DNA of 64,000 bases from DASSBG01 sp035699085 (GTDB lineage Bacteria > Pseudomonadota > Gammaproteobacteria > Xanthomonadales > Rhodanobacteraceae): contig DASSBG010000004.1 of NCBI GenBank assembly GCA_035699085.1, positions 1 to 64,000 of the forward strand. Direction: 5' to 3'. This document shows, piece by piece, positions 49,300 through 57,813 of this stretch. Within the stretch, counting starts at the first letter, position 1. The number at the start of each line of letters is the position of its first letter. A program made the translations under genes and the position numbers. A model generated the notes under the pieces. That model did no database searches. It saw only the letters and a list, made by a program, of their open reading frames with translations, and was not told where the DNA came from.

Positions 49300-51552
49300 T
49301 CATTGGCCCGGATGGTATGAACGTTCCGTGTGGGCCTCGAGCTGATCGGGCCAGAAGTAGACCGTGCGCAGGTCGCCGGAGGCCCAGCGCTCGGCCTGGT
49401 CGGTGAAGTGTGGCGAGCCCGGCTGGCCACTCTGGCCGCCGACGTGGATGGCGCGGGCGCTGACTTTCGGGCCGAACTCGACCACCGCGACAAAGCTGTT
49501 GCCACTGCGGCCGTAGTACTTGTCGGTGTTTGGCCAGCGGTGCGCGTTCGACGCGGCCAGCGAGCCCCAGCGCGAGGACGTGAACGGCACGCCGATGCTG
49601 GGCTTGCTGTCGTCGAAGTGCGGGTGGATCGCATCGTCCAGCCGCTGGTAGCGGTTGACGCGGCTCCAGGGCACGCCCCAGTAGCCGAAGTCGTGCTGCA
49701 GGCGGTCGATGGTCTCGGCCAGCGCATGCAGGCGTGTTTTGGCAGCGGCGCGCTCGGCGATGTAATTGGGTACGCGCAGGTCGGTGGTGTGCGCGTCGAA
49801 CCCGCTGGCGCGCGCCTTGGCTGCCACCTCGTTCCACAGCGTGTCGCCCCAGGTGACGGCGAGCGTCGTCGCGATGGAATCGCTGCCCCAGCGGAAGTCC
49901 CACGGCCGAAGCACCCCGATTGCGCCGGCCAGCTTCGCTTTCAGCGCGTTGCTTGCGGGCAGGGCGTCGTAGTCCCTGAGCAGGATCGGGATCAGCCGGG
50001 CGAAAGCGGGCAGGTACGAATCGAAGTCGTCGGCGATGACCTTGGCCTTGGTGAAGTCACTGGCGCCGGTCAGCATTTTCGTCGCGTGGATGCCGCGTGC
50101 GTTTTCGCCGAACGAGTCCATGTATTGCGGGTAATCGGCGCGCTTCGGGCTGTACTTTCCGGCCGCGGAGTACGGCCAGTTGTTGGTGTTCATTACCCAG
50201 CCATTGGGCGGATTGATGGCGTTTGGCATGTCCTTGAGCGGCGTCATTCCTTGCCAGGCCGTGGTCGGATTGCTGCCATCGACGGGCTTGAGGTAGTCGA
50301 ACGTGTCGTCGCGCATTGGCACGAACTGCGGCGCGAGCATCGCGATCTCGCCCTTGTCGTCGGCAAAGACGGTGTTGTTGGACGAGTTGGCCTTGAGGTC
50401 GGCCACTTTCTGGTAGCTGGCGAGGTCGCTGGCCTTGGTGCGCAGCCAGCTCTGCTTGAGCGCGGGGACCGGCCGGTTCATGAGCGCCTCCGCGATCCAT
50501 TTGCCGTGTTCGCTGCGCACGATCGGCCCGTGCTGCGTGAACCAGGCGGTAAAGCTGCGCGTCTTCAACGAACCGTCGTCGGCGCGGTAACGGATGGCGA
50601 TCTCGCGGCTCTTCACCGGCAGCCACTTGTCGCCGAAGCGGTAGACGAACCTGCCGTCTTGCTTCTTGACCGTTTCGGCAAACTCGTCCACGGCGTCGAC
50701 GCCGGTCGAGGTGTGCATCCAGCCAATGTGCTCGTTGAAGCCCTGGTAGATGAAGAACTGTCCCCAGGTGGAGGCGCCGTAGGCATTCAGGCCTTCGTCA
50801 CTGGTCATCTGCGATTCGGTGCGGAAGTTGTAGGTGACGTGCGGGTTGATCAGCAGCAGGGCGTGGCCGTTGGCGGTGAGTCTGGGTGCGATGGCGATGC
50901 CGTTGGAGCCGGTGGGATCGACCCAGGTGGGCGGCGTCACCTGCGCCAGCGCGACCGTGGTCGCTGCGTCGGCGCCGTAGAATTTGGCCAGATCCGACAG
51001 ATCGACGCGCGTGATGTCGCCGCCGATGCTGCCCTCGGTGAAGGACAGGGCCATCCACGGCTCGTAGTGCGTGATGCCCTTCGGCTGAACCTTCGGATGC
51101 GTGGCGAGGTAGTAGTTGAGGCCGTCGGCCCAGGCGACCATCAGCTGCTTCAGCCAGCCGGGGCTTTTCGCGTAGTCCTGCTTGAGCACCGCGGGATCGA
51201 TCCACAACTGTTCCCGCAGGTCGGACCAGATCGCGGACTTGCCATCGGCACGCGCGCGCCAGCCGAGCGCGTCGAGCAGGTTGCTCTGCACGCGGCTGAA
51301 GTCGTCCTCGCACTGCGCGTAGATCATCCCGAACACCGCATCGGCGTCGGTCGTGCCGTGGATGTGCGGGATGCCCCAGTCGTCGCGGGTGATGGTGACC
51401 GCCTGCGCCTGCCGCTGCCAGCGTGCCTGCTCGGCCCTCATCGTCTGTGCCGGGGCGAGCGTGGCGACGCTGACGAGTAGCGCCAACAGCGCGAAGGCGA
51501 GGCGCGTCCGGTGCAGCGGCGCGGCGGACACGGCGTTCAGTATGTTTGTCAT
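49300..51552 (-). CDS. Secreted penicillin-acylase-family Ntn hydrolase
   Basis: 750 residues with signal peptide (AFALLALLVSVATLAPAQT). Beta-chain nucleophile S216 follows Gly in DPTGSNGIAIAP, with ITRDDWGIPHIHG at the start of the alpha chain and NPHVTYNFRTESQ and NNTVFADDKGEIAM in the beta chain. Self-cleavage gives an alpha/beta heterodimer in the periplasm. Relatives hydrolyse beta-lactam side chains or acyl-homoserine lactones. Specificity cannot be told from sequence. Transcribed alone. Confidence 0.9.
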   Translation of the reverse strand: MTNILNAVSAAPLHRTRLAFALLALLVSVATLAPAQTMRAEQARWQRQAQAVTITRDDWGIPHIHGTTDADAVFGMIYAQCEDDFSRVQSNLLDALGWRARADGKSAIWSDLREQLWIDPAVLKQDYAKSPGWLKQLMVAWADGLNYYLATHPKVQPKGITHYEPWMALSFTEGSIGGDITRVDLSDLAKFYGADAATTVALAQVTPPTWVDPTGSNGIAIAPRLTANGHALLLINPHVTYNFRTESQMTSDEGLNAYGASTWGQFFIYQGFNEHIGWMHTSTGVDAVDEFAETVKKQDGRFVYRFGDKWLPVKSREIAIRYRADDGSLKTRSFTAWFTQHGPIVRSEHGKWIAEALMNRPVPALKQSWLRTKASDLASYQKVADLKANSSNNTVFADDKGEIAMLAPQFVPMRDDTFDYLKPVDGSNPTTAWQGMTPLKDMPNAINPPNGWVMNTNNWPYSAAGKYSPKRADYPQYMDSFGENARGIHATKMLTGASDFTKAKVIADDFDSYLPAFARLIPILLRDYDALPASNALKAKLAGAIGVLRPWDFRWGSDSIATTLAVTWGDTLWNEVAAKARASGFDAHTTDLRVPNYIAERAAAKTRLHALAETIDRLQHDFGYWGVPWSRVNRYQRLDDAIHPHFDDSKPSIGVPFTSSRWGSLAASNAHRWPNTDKYYGRSGNSFVAVVEFGPKVSARAIHVGGQSGQPGSPHFTDQAERWASGDLRTVYFWPDQLEAHTERSYHPGQ

Positions 51553-51723
51553 GACAGGCGATCCTCGCGTTGCGATGCGCCCAGGCGCGGCGCGTCATTG
51601 CAGGAGTGCCTACTCTATCGGATCGGCGTGCCATGGCCCCGCCCGTGCCCACCGCCGCCTTGCTGGCCCGCGAGAGGAGCCTGCGTGCAGTCGCCCCTGA
51701 TCGCGCGCTTGGCGTGGACCGTT

Positions 51724-51743
51724 GGCGAGGACGCTCGCTCCTG
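51724..51743. repeat. REP-like GCGAGC hairpin, copy 2 (partial)
   Basis: GGCGAGG-ACGCTCGCTCCTG; shares the right half with copy 1 at 45892-45904. Lies in the gap between the acylase start and the next gene. Confidence 0.5.
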
Positions 51744-51811
51744 CAACCGCGGCGCCCGATTCGGCACGGTGCTCTCGCATGGTATGGTTGCGACCCCTTC
51801 TGCCGGAATAC

Positions 51812-52636
51812 ATGATGCTTGCCTTGCTGATGCTGGCCTTTCCAGCCATGGCCACCGCGCAGCCCGCGACCAGCGCGCCGCCCCGTCCGGATGCACGCGC
51901 GGCACTGCTTGACACCTTGGCGACATTGACACCGCGGGAGCCACTGGCGGCAGCGCTCACCGTCACCAAGACCAGCACCAGCGGCGACGAGGATGCGCCC
52001 AGGACCAGCCATGGGAGTCTCAGCGTGGACATACGCAGCGATGCGCTGGGCCTGCACGTGGATGTCCCGGCAGCGGTCCTGCGTACGGCGCGCGCGGAAT
52101 CGCTCGCACAACAGAAGGATGCCGATGCCGCGACACCCGTCATGGGCTTGCTGGCCAGCTTCAGCCTGATGCGCGCCGAATCCCTGGCGAACTACGCGCC
52201 GGGGCTGCTGACCACACTGGCGGATGCAAAGCTGGTGTCGCAGGGTCCCGCGAAGAGCGGCGGGCAGGCGGCGCAGCTGTTGGTGTTCGACATCCCGCTC
52301 AACCTGAGCGGCGGCGACCGCGAAAACCTTGACGACTACAGTGGGCAGGTCAAGGTCTGGGTCGGCGGAGACGGCGTGCCGCGGCGCGTCGAAAGCACTT
52401 ACACCTACAAGTTCAGCAAGTTTTTCATCAGCTTCACCTCAACCACGCAAAGCACGTGCGACGTCATGCGGATCGGCAGCCGCTTGCTGTGCAGCCGCCG
52501 GCATGCGGTGGCGAGCGGCTCCGGTCTGGGCCGGCATGGCAAGAGCGTGACCAACAGCGTATTGCAGCCGGTCGCCGCCGTTCCGGCGGCCGCCGCAAGC
52601 CTTGCCCCCGCGCCGGCCTCAACCGCGCCGATGTAG
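51812..52636 (+). CDS. Secreted hypothetical protein
   Basis: 274 residues from ATG 51812 (MMLALLMLAFPAMATAQP is a good signal peptide); ATG 51779 would add 11 residues. The mature protein starts with an Ala/Pro/Thr stretch, a beta-rich core with VDIRSDALGLHVDVP, LAQQKDADAATPVMGLLASF, and SGQVKVWVGGDGVPRRVESTYTYKF, two Cys (STTQSTCD, SRLLCSRR) and an Ala/Pro tail. No known domain recognised. Its end is 91 bp from prfA, which converges. Confidence 0.65.
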   Translation: MMLALLMLAFPAMATAQPATSAPPRPDARAALLDTLATLTPREPLAAALTVTKTSTSGDEDAPRTSHGSLSVDIRSDALGLHVDVPAAVLRTARAESLAQQKDADAATPVMGLLASFSLMRAESLANYAPGLLTTLADAKLVSQGPAKSGGQAAQLLVFDIPLNLSGGDRENLDDYSGQVKVWVGGDGVPRRVESTYTYKFSKFFISFTSTTQSTCDVMRIGSRLLCSRRHAVASGSGLGRHGKSVTNSVLQPVAAVPAAAASLAPAPASTAPM

Positions 52637-52720
52637 CACCGCGAAAAAAAACAGGCACTGACGCGGCTGGTACCTGGCAGCTCGCCGGCAATCAACAGGG
52701 GACGCAGGCACCCGCCGTGC

Positions 52721-52748
52721 CGATTCGCTATTCCTTGTTCCCCATTCC
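52721..52748. repeat. Heptamer repeat overlapping the end of prfA
   Basis: CGATTCG, CTATTCC, TTGTTCC, CCATTCC in one register. The last three units lie inside the prfA frame and encode its final GMGNKE and stop. Confidence 0.7.
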
Positions 52749-53807
52749 CAGCTCATCGGCCTGCTGCTCGCGGGTGAGGGTGTCGACGAGTTCGTCGAGC
52801 TCGCCTGCCATGATTTCGGGCAGGCGGTGCAGGGTGAGGTTGATGCGGTGGTCGGTGACGCGGCCCTGCGGAAAATTGTAGGTGCGGATGCGCTGGCTGC
52901 GGTCGCCGCTGCCGACCTGCAGGCGGCGCGATTCGGCCTGCGCGGCGGTTTGCTGCGCCTGCGCCTGGTCGAGCAGCCGGGCCTTCAACAGGCTCATGGC
53001 GCGGGCGCGGTTCTTGTGCTGGCTGCGCTCGTCCTGGCACTCCACCACCATGCCGCTCGGCAGGTGGGTGATGCGGATGGCGGAGTCGGTCTTGTTGACG
53101 TGCTGGCCGCCGGCGCCGGAGGCGCGGTAGGTGTCGATGCGCAGGTCGGCCGGGTTGATCTGGATGTCATCGATATCGTCCTGCTCGGGCAGGATCGCCA
53201 CGGTCGCGGCACTGGTGTGGATGCGGCCCTGGGACTCGGTCGCCGGCACGCGCTGCACGCGATGGGTGCCGGACTCGAACTTCAGCCGGCCGAACACGCC
53301 CCGGCCCTCGATGCGCGCCACCACCTCCTTGTAGCCGCCGTGCTCGCCCTCGCTGGCCGACAAAATCTCGGTGCTCCAGCGGCGCGCCTCGGCGTAGCGC
53401 AGGTACATGCGCAGCAGGTCGCCGGCGAACAACGCGGCTTCGTCGCCGCCGGTGCCGGCGCGCACCTCCAGAAAGACGTTGCCGGCATCGCGCGGGTCGC
53501 TGGGCAGCAGCAGCACGCGCAGCTCATCGTCCAGATCAGCCAGCCGTGCCTGCAGCCGCTCGACGTCGTCGCGCGCCAGCGCGCCAAGTTCCGGATCGCC
53601 GATCATGGCCCTGGCGTCTGCCAGTTCGCGCGCCGCGGCGCGTTGCGCGGCCAGCGCGTCGGCCAGTGGCTGCAGCTGCGAGTATTCGCGCGACAGCTCG
53701 CGCAGCCGCGCAGCGTCGGCCATGGTTTCCGGCTGGGCCAGCAGCAGGCCAAGCTCCTCGTGGCGCTCCGCCAGCTGCTCCAGCTTGCGCTGCAGCGAGG
53801 GTGTCAT
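52728..53807 (-). CDS. prfA: Peptide chain release factor 1
   Basis: 359 residues (E. coli 360). The stop-codon tripeptide PAT at 188-190 identifies RF1, and GGQ at 233-235 is the peptidyl-tRNA hydrolysis motif, Gln being the PrmC methylation site. Reads UAA/UAG. ATG overlaps the hemA stop (ATGA), the standard hemA-prfA arrangement. The last residues derive from a heptamer repeat, so the C-terminus is not conserved. Confidence 0.98.
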   Translation of the reverse strand: MTPSLQRKLEQLAERHEELGLLLAQPETMADAARLRELSREYSQLQPLADALAAQRAAARELADARAMIGDPELGALARDDVERLQARLADLDDELRVLLLPSDPRDAGNVFLEVRAGTGGDEAALFAGDLLRMYLRYAEARRWSTEILSASEGEHGGYKEVVARIEGRGVFGRLKFESGTHRVQRVPATESQGRIHTSAATVAILPEQDDIDDIQINPADLRIDTYRASGAGGQHVNKTDSAIRITHLPSGMVVECQDERSQHKNRARAMSLLKARLLDQAQAQQTAAQAESRRLQVGSGDRSQRIRTYNFPQGRVTDHRINLTLHRLPEIMAGELDELVDTLTREQQADELGMGNKE

Positions 53808-55123
53808 TCGCGCACCGCGTCGTCGGCGCCAGGCGTCGGGTCATCGCGCGGATCCTCTGCGCTGGCGGCCAGGCTGTCGAGGCCGTACAGGCGGCTGGCG
53901 CTGTGCAGCAGGTCGAGGTCGCCCTTCAGCGCCGCCTCGCGCAGGTTCGCACTGGGCGCGTGCAGCAGCTTGTTCGTGAGATTGTCGGCCAGCCACGCCA
54001 TGACCTCTTCAGCCGGCTTGCCCCTGGCCAGCTGGGCGCGGGCGCGCTCGAGTACCGCGTCGCGCTGGGCCGTCGCCCGGTCACGCAGCTCCAGCAGCGG
54101 GTTGTGCAGCGTCAGCGCGCCACGCCACGCCATGTAACGATCGACCTGCAGGTCGATGATGGCCTCGGCTTCCTGCGCGGCGTTCCGGCGCGAGCGGCGG
54201 TGGTCGTCGATCACCTGCCGCAGGTCGTCGATGCCGTAGAGGAAGGCGTCGCGCAATTCGCCGGCGCCGGCCTCGATGTCGCGCGGCACGCCGAGGTCGA
54301 CCAGGAACATCGGCCGGTGGCGGCGCGCCTGCAGCGCCTGCTCCAGCATGGCGCGCGTCACCAGGGGCTGGCGGCTGGCGGTGGAGGCGATCACGATGTC
54401 GGCCTCGGCCAAGTGCGTCGGCAGGTCCTCCAGGGCGATGGCGTAGCCGCCGAACTGGGTGGCCAGCGCGTGCGCGTTTTCCAGCGTGCGATTGGCGACG
54501 ATCAGCCGCCGGGCGCGACGTTCGGCCAGGTGGCGCGCGGCCAATTCGATGGTGTCACCGGCGCCGATCAGCAGCACGCAGGCCTGGCTGAGGTCGGCGA
54601 ACACCTGCTCGGCCAGCCGCACCGCGGTGAAGGCGACGGACACCGGCTGGCTGCCGATGCGGGTCTCGGTGCGCACCTGCTTGGCCACGGCAAAGGTGTG
54701 CTGCAGCAGGCGGTCCATCGGCGTGCCGAGGCTGCGGGCGTCGCGGGCCATGCGCCAGGCGTCCTTGACCTGGCCGAGGATCTGCGGCTCGCCCAGCACC
54801 AGCGAGTCAAGGCCGGTGGCGACGCGGAACAGGTGCCGCACCGCGTCGTCCTCGTCGTAGCGATACAGGCATTGTTCCAGCTTGTGCGGGGACAATTGGT
54901 GATGCGCGTGCAGCCAGTCCACCGGCCGCTCCTCGGCGCCATCGGCCACGGAAACCAGCAGTTCCGTGCGGTTGCAGGTGGACAGGATGAAGGCTTCGTC
55001 GACGCCTTCCACCGACTTCAGGTCGCCCAGCGCCGCCGGCGTCGCCTCGGGGGCAAACGCCACCTGTTCGCGCAGGCCGACCGGCGCGGTGAGGTGGTTG
55101 ACTCCGAGGGATATCAGCGGCAT
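53804..55123 (-). CDS. hemA: Glutamyl-tRNA reductase
   Basis: First step of C5 tetrapyrrole synthesis: reduces Glu-tRNA to glutamate-1-semialdehyde. 439 residues from ATG 55123 (MPLISLGVNHLTAPVGLRE). Catalytic C50 in STCNRTE, tRNA-binding QILGQVKDA, NADPH-binding LLIGAGDTIELAARHL (155 to 185 region), and C-terminal dimerisation helix. The C-terminal 30 residues are acidic and disordered. A -10-like TACAAT lies 35 bp upstream. Confidence 0.97.
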   Translation of the reverse strand: MPLISLGVNHLTAPVGLREQVAFAPEATPAALGDLKSVEGVDEAFILSTCNRTELLVSVADGAEERPVDWLHAHHQLSPHKLEQCLYRYDEDDAVRHLFRVATGLDSLVLGEPQILGQVKDAWRMARDARSLGTPMDRLLQHTFAVAKQVRTETRIGSQPVSVAFTAVRLAEQVFADLSQACVLLIGAGDTIELAARHLAERRARRLIVANRTLENAHALATQFGGYAIALEDLPTHLAEADIVIASTASRQPLVTRAMLEQALQARRHRPMFLVDLGVPRDIEAGAGELRDAFLYGIDDLRQVIDDHRRSRRNAAQEAEAIIDLQVDRYMAWRGALTLHNPLLELRDRATAQRDAVLERARAQLARGKPAEEVMAWLADNLTNKLLHAPSANLREAALKGDLDLLHSASRLYGLDSLAASAEDPRDDPTPGADDAVRE

Positions 55124-55157
55124 GCGCGGCGTTGGGCACAAATCGGCTAAGCTGTCC

Positions 55158-55163
55158 ATTGTA
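55158..55163 (-). promoter_or_regulatory. Candidate -10 (TACAAT) of hemA-prfA
   Basis: On the minus strand, 5 of 6 match to TATAAT, 35 bp before the hemA ATG. No good -35 in the GC-rich sequence upstream. The same TACAAT occurs before yajC (8559-8564). Confidence 0.35.
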
Positions 55164-55242
55164 CTGCGTCGCCCGCCGTGACCCCACTTTTTGCGGCCGG
55201 TAGGTGCGGCGCGCGAGCCCACGAATCGCCCGGTCCTTGCCC

Positions 55243-56982
55243 ATGCAGAAGCCCTCCACGACGACGGATTTGGCGCGAAAGGGTGGCCCGCTCGCTGCCG
55301 CGCTGGCAGCGCTCGCGCTGCTCGCCGGCTGTGCCCAGGCGCCACTGAAGAACAGCGCCGGACCCGCCGCCGCGGCCACTGCCACGGTGCCAATGGCAAC
55401 AGCGGGCGACACGGCCACGGCTCAGGTGATGGCGGCGGAGCTTGCACTGCGGCAGGGCGATGCCGCAGCTGCGGCCCGGGACTACGCGCATGCGGCGGCG
55501 ACGTCCACGGACTGGACTGTTGCCCATCGCGCAGCCTTGCTGGCCATCGGCCAGGACGACATTGCCGGCGCCGAACGGGCCCTGGCGCGGATGCGGGCGC
55601 TGTCGGCACCGGCCATCGACGTGGCTGGTGTGCAGGCCCGACTGGCGCTGGAGCAGGGCCACAGTGACGCCGCGCGCCGCGCCCTGCAGCGGGTGCTGTC
55701 AGGTGGTGGCCGCGATGCCTGGAGCGCGTTTGCGCAGGTACTGGCGGACGCGCGCGACGCTGCCGCCGCCGGCCAGTTGCTGCAGGCGCTGGCGACGCCG
55801 CAAAGCCTGCCGGCGGACGACCCGAACACGTGGTTGGCGGTCAGCCAGTTGGGCGAAAAACTGGGCCGCCACGCCTATGCGCGCACCATCGCCAATGCCG
55901 CCGCCGAGCGCTTCGCCAGCGGCAAGGCATGCGCCTGGGCTGCACACTTGGCGTTGGCCGTCGGCGACACGGCCGGTGCCATGGCCTGGTTCGAGAAGGG
56001 TTTGCAATCCGTGCCGAACGACATCGGCTTTCGCCTGGCCTACGCCGGCGCTCTCGCGCGCCTGGGCCACTACGGCCACGCCGCCCGCATGCTGGCCGAC
56101 GGCCCGCAGACCGTCGACACCTACCGTGCCCGCGCCGCCTTCGCCGCGCGCGCCGATGACGACGCCGCCTTGGCCCGCATCCGCGATGAACTTGCCGACG
56201 CGCCGCCTGCGTTGCGCAGGCAGGCGACCTTCCTGCGTGCGCAGCTGGCCGACAGCCTGGGCAAACCGGAGGAGGCGCTGAAGCTTTACGCCGAGGTTCC
56301 GCTTGACGACAAGGATGGCTTCGACGCCGGCCTTCGCCGTGCCGTGCTGCTCGACAAGAGCGGCAGGAGCGAGCAGGCCCACGGCTTGGTGCGGCAACTG
56401 CAGGCCGCCAGCACCGACGACGACGACCATTACCGCAGCGCGGTGCAACTCGAGGCGGCGATGTACCGCCGCAACGGCAAGCCGGCCAAGGTCATCGCCA
56501 CCTTCGACCGCGGGCTGGAGCACCTGCCAGGTGACACCGACCTGCTGTATGGCCGCGCGCTGGGCGAAGCCGACAACGGCCGGGCCGAGGAGGCCATTGC
56601 CGACTTGCGCAAGGTGCTGCAGCTCGACCCGGACAACATGCCGGCCACCAACGCCCTGGGCTACACGCTGGCTGACCGCAACAAGAACCTCGACGAGGCC
56701 AGGACGCTGCTGGAGCGCGCCTTGGCCGCGCAGCCCGACGAGCCGGCGGTGATCGATTCCTGGGGCTGGCTGCAATTCCGGTTGGGCCACCTGGAAAAGG
56801 CCGAGAAGGCGCTGCGCCGGGCCTGGGACAAATTGAAGGATCCGGATATCGGCACCCACCTTGGCGAGGTGCTGTGGGCGCAGGGTCAGCGCGCCGAGGC
56901 CAAGCAGGTGTTTGCCGCCGTGCGCAAGATCGCGCCGGAGTCGGCGACGCTGAAGGCTGCGCTTGAGCGCCTGCAACGGTGA
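55243..56982 (+). CDS. TPR-repeat lipoprotein
   Basis: 579 residues from ATG 55243; lipobox LLAGC with Cys30. The rest is a chain of tetratricopeptide-type helix pairs, clearest at ALRQGDAAAAARDYAHAAA, EEALKLYAEVPLDDKD, and DEARTLLERALAAQPDEPAVIDSWGWLQFRLGHLEKAEKALRRAW. The same gene precedes lolB across Xanthomonadales. It is presumably outer-membrane-bound on the periplasmic side, perhaps a scaffold; partner unknown. GTG 55204 would extend it by 13 residues. Confidence 0.88.
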   Translation: MQKPSTTTDLARKGGPLAAALAALALLAGCAQAPLKNSAGPAAAATATVPMATAGDTATAQVMAAELALRQGDAAAAARDYAHAAATSTDWTVAHRAALLAIGQDDIAGAERALARMRALSAPAIDVAGVQARLALEQGHSDAARRALQRVLSGGGRDAWSAFAQVLADARDAAAAGQLLQALATPQSLPADDPNTWLAVSQLGEKLGRHAYARTIANAAAERFASGKACAWAAHLALAVGDTAGAMAWFEKGLQSVPNDIGFRLAYAGALARLGHYGHAARMLADGPQTVDTYRARAAFAARADDDAALARIRDELADAPPALRRQATFLRAQLADSLGKPEEALKLYAEVPLDDKDGFDAGLRRAVLLDKSGRSEQAHGLVRQLQAASTDDDDHYRSAVQLEAAMYRRNGKPAKVIATFDRGLEHLPGDTDLLYGRALGEADNGRAEEAIADLRKVLQLDPDNMPATNALGYTLADRNKNLDEARTLLERALAAQPDEPAVIDSWGWLQFRLGHLEKAEKALRRAWDKLKDPDIGTHLGEVLWAQGQRAEAKQVFAAVRKIAPESATLKAALERLQR

Positions 56983-57599
56983 CGATGCAGCGGCTGGCGG
57001 TGCGCCTTGCTGCGGCTGCGTTGCTGTTGCTGGCGGCCGCCTGTGCACCAGTGCACGTGCGCCCGACGCAGGCGCTGCTGGCGGCGCAGGCGGCGCGCGA
57101 AGATGCCTTTCCCGGGCATGGGCGATGGACCATCGAGGGCCGGCTTGGCGTCTCCGATGGCCACGACGGCGGCAGTGGCACGCTGACCTGGCTGCAGGAT
57201 GGTGCCAGCTACGATTTCATCGTCCGCGCACCGGTGACCGGGCGCAGCTTCCGCCTGCACGGCGACGCCGGCGCAGCCGTGCTGGAAGGCCTGGACCAGG
57301 GACCTCTGCGTGGCAGCGATCCGCGCACGCTGCTGGCCCGGGCGCTGGGCTGGCGCGTGCCGCTCGACCAGCTTCGCTTTTGGGTGCGCGGCTTGCGGGC
57401 ACCCGGCAGCGAGGCCGAGCTGGAATTCGGCGCAAACGGCCTGCCGGCCACGCTGCTGCAGGATGGCTGGAACATCGAGTACAAGGACTGGTACGGCACC
57501 CAGCCGCCGCTGCCGCGCAAGGTCTTCGCCAGCAGCGGCCCCTTCCGCGTCCGCCTCGCCATCCGCACCTGGAAGCTTGGTGTCGCGGCGATGCCTTGA
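56979..57599 (+). CDS. lolB: Outer-membrane lipoprotein receptor LolB
   Basis: 206 residues, GTG start overlapping the TPR gene stop (GTGA). Lipobox LAAAC with Cys22, then the LolB fold: WTIEGRLGVSDG, GTLTWLQDGASYDFIVRAPVTGRSF, and LPRKVFASSGPFRVRLAIRTW. Accepts lipoproteins from LolA and inserts them into the outer membrane. In many Xanthomonadales ispE follows; here the next gene is a convergent porin. Confidence 0.95.
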   Translation: MTMQRLAVRLAAAALLLLAAACAPVHVRPTQALLAAQAAREDAFPGHGRWTIEGRLGVSDGHDGGSGTLTWLQDGASYDFIVRAPVTGRSFRLHGDAGAAVLEGLDQGPLRGSDPRTLLARALGWRVPLDQLRFWVRGLRAPGSEAELEFGANGLPATLLQDGWNIEYKDWYGTQPPLPRKVFASSGPFRVRLAIRTWKLGVAAMP

Positions 57600-57618
57600 C
57601 AGCCGGGAATGTCAAAGC

Positions 57619-57793
57619 GGGGAATGGGGAATGGGGAAAGCGCGGATTCGACATCGCGCACTTGCACGACGGCCGGCCCCGCGAAGCCGAGCGTCGCTGA
57701 GGGAAGCGAACATGCTCGCGCGCGCGGCGACAACAACGACCCAGCGCTGCTGCTCTACCGATTCCCGATTCTCGATTCCCCATTCCCGGCTCT
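57619..57793. repeat. Inverted heptamer blocks between lolB and the porin
   Basis: Left block: GGGGAAT twice and GGGGAAA at 57619-57639. Right block: CGATTCC, CGATTCT, then CGATTCC, CCATTCC at 57759-57786, the opposite strand of the same unit. They lie just past the two convergent stops (57599 and 57814). Confidence 0.8.
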
Positions 57794-57813
57794 GATTCAT
57801 TCCCACTCCCGGC

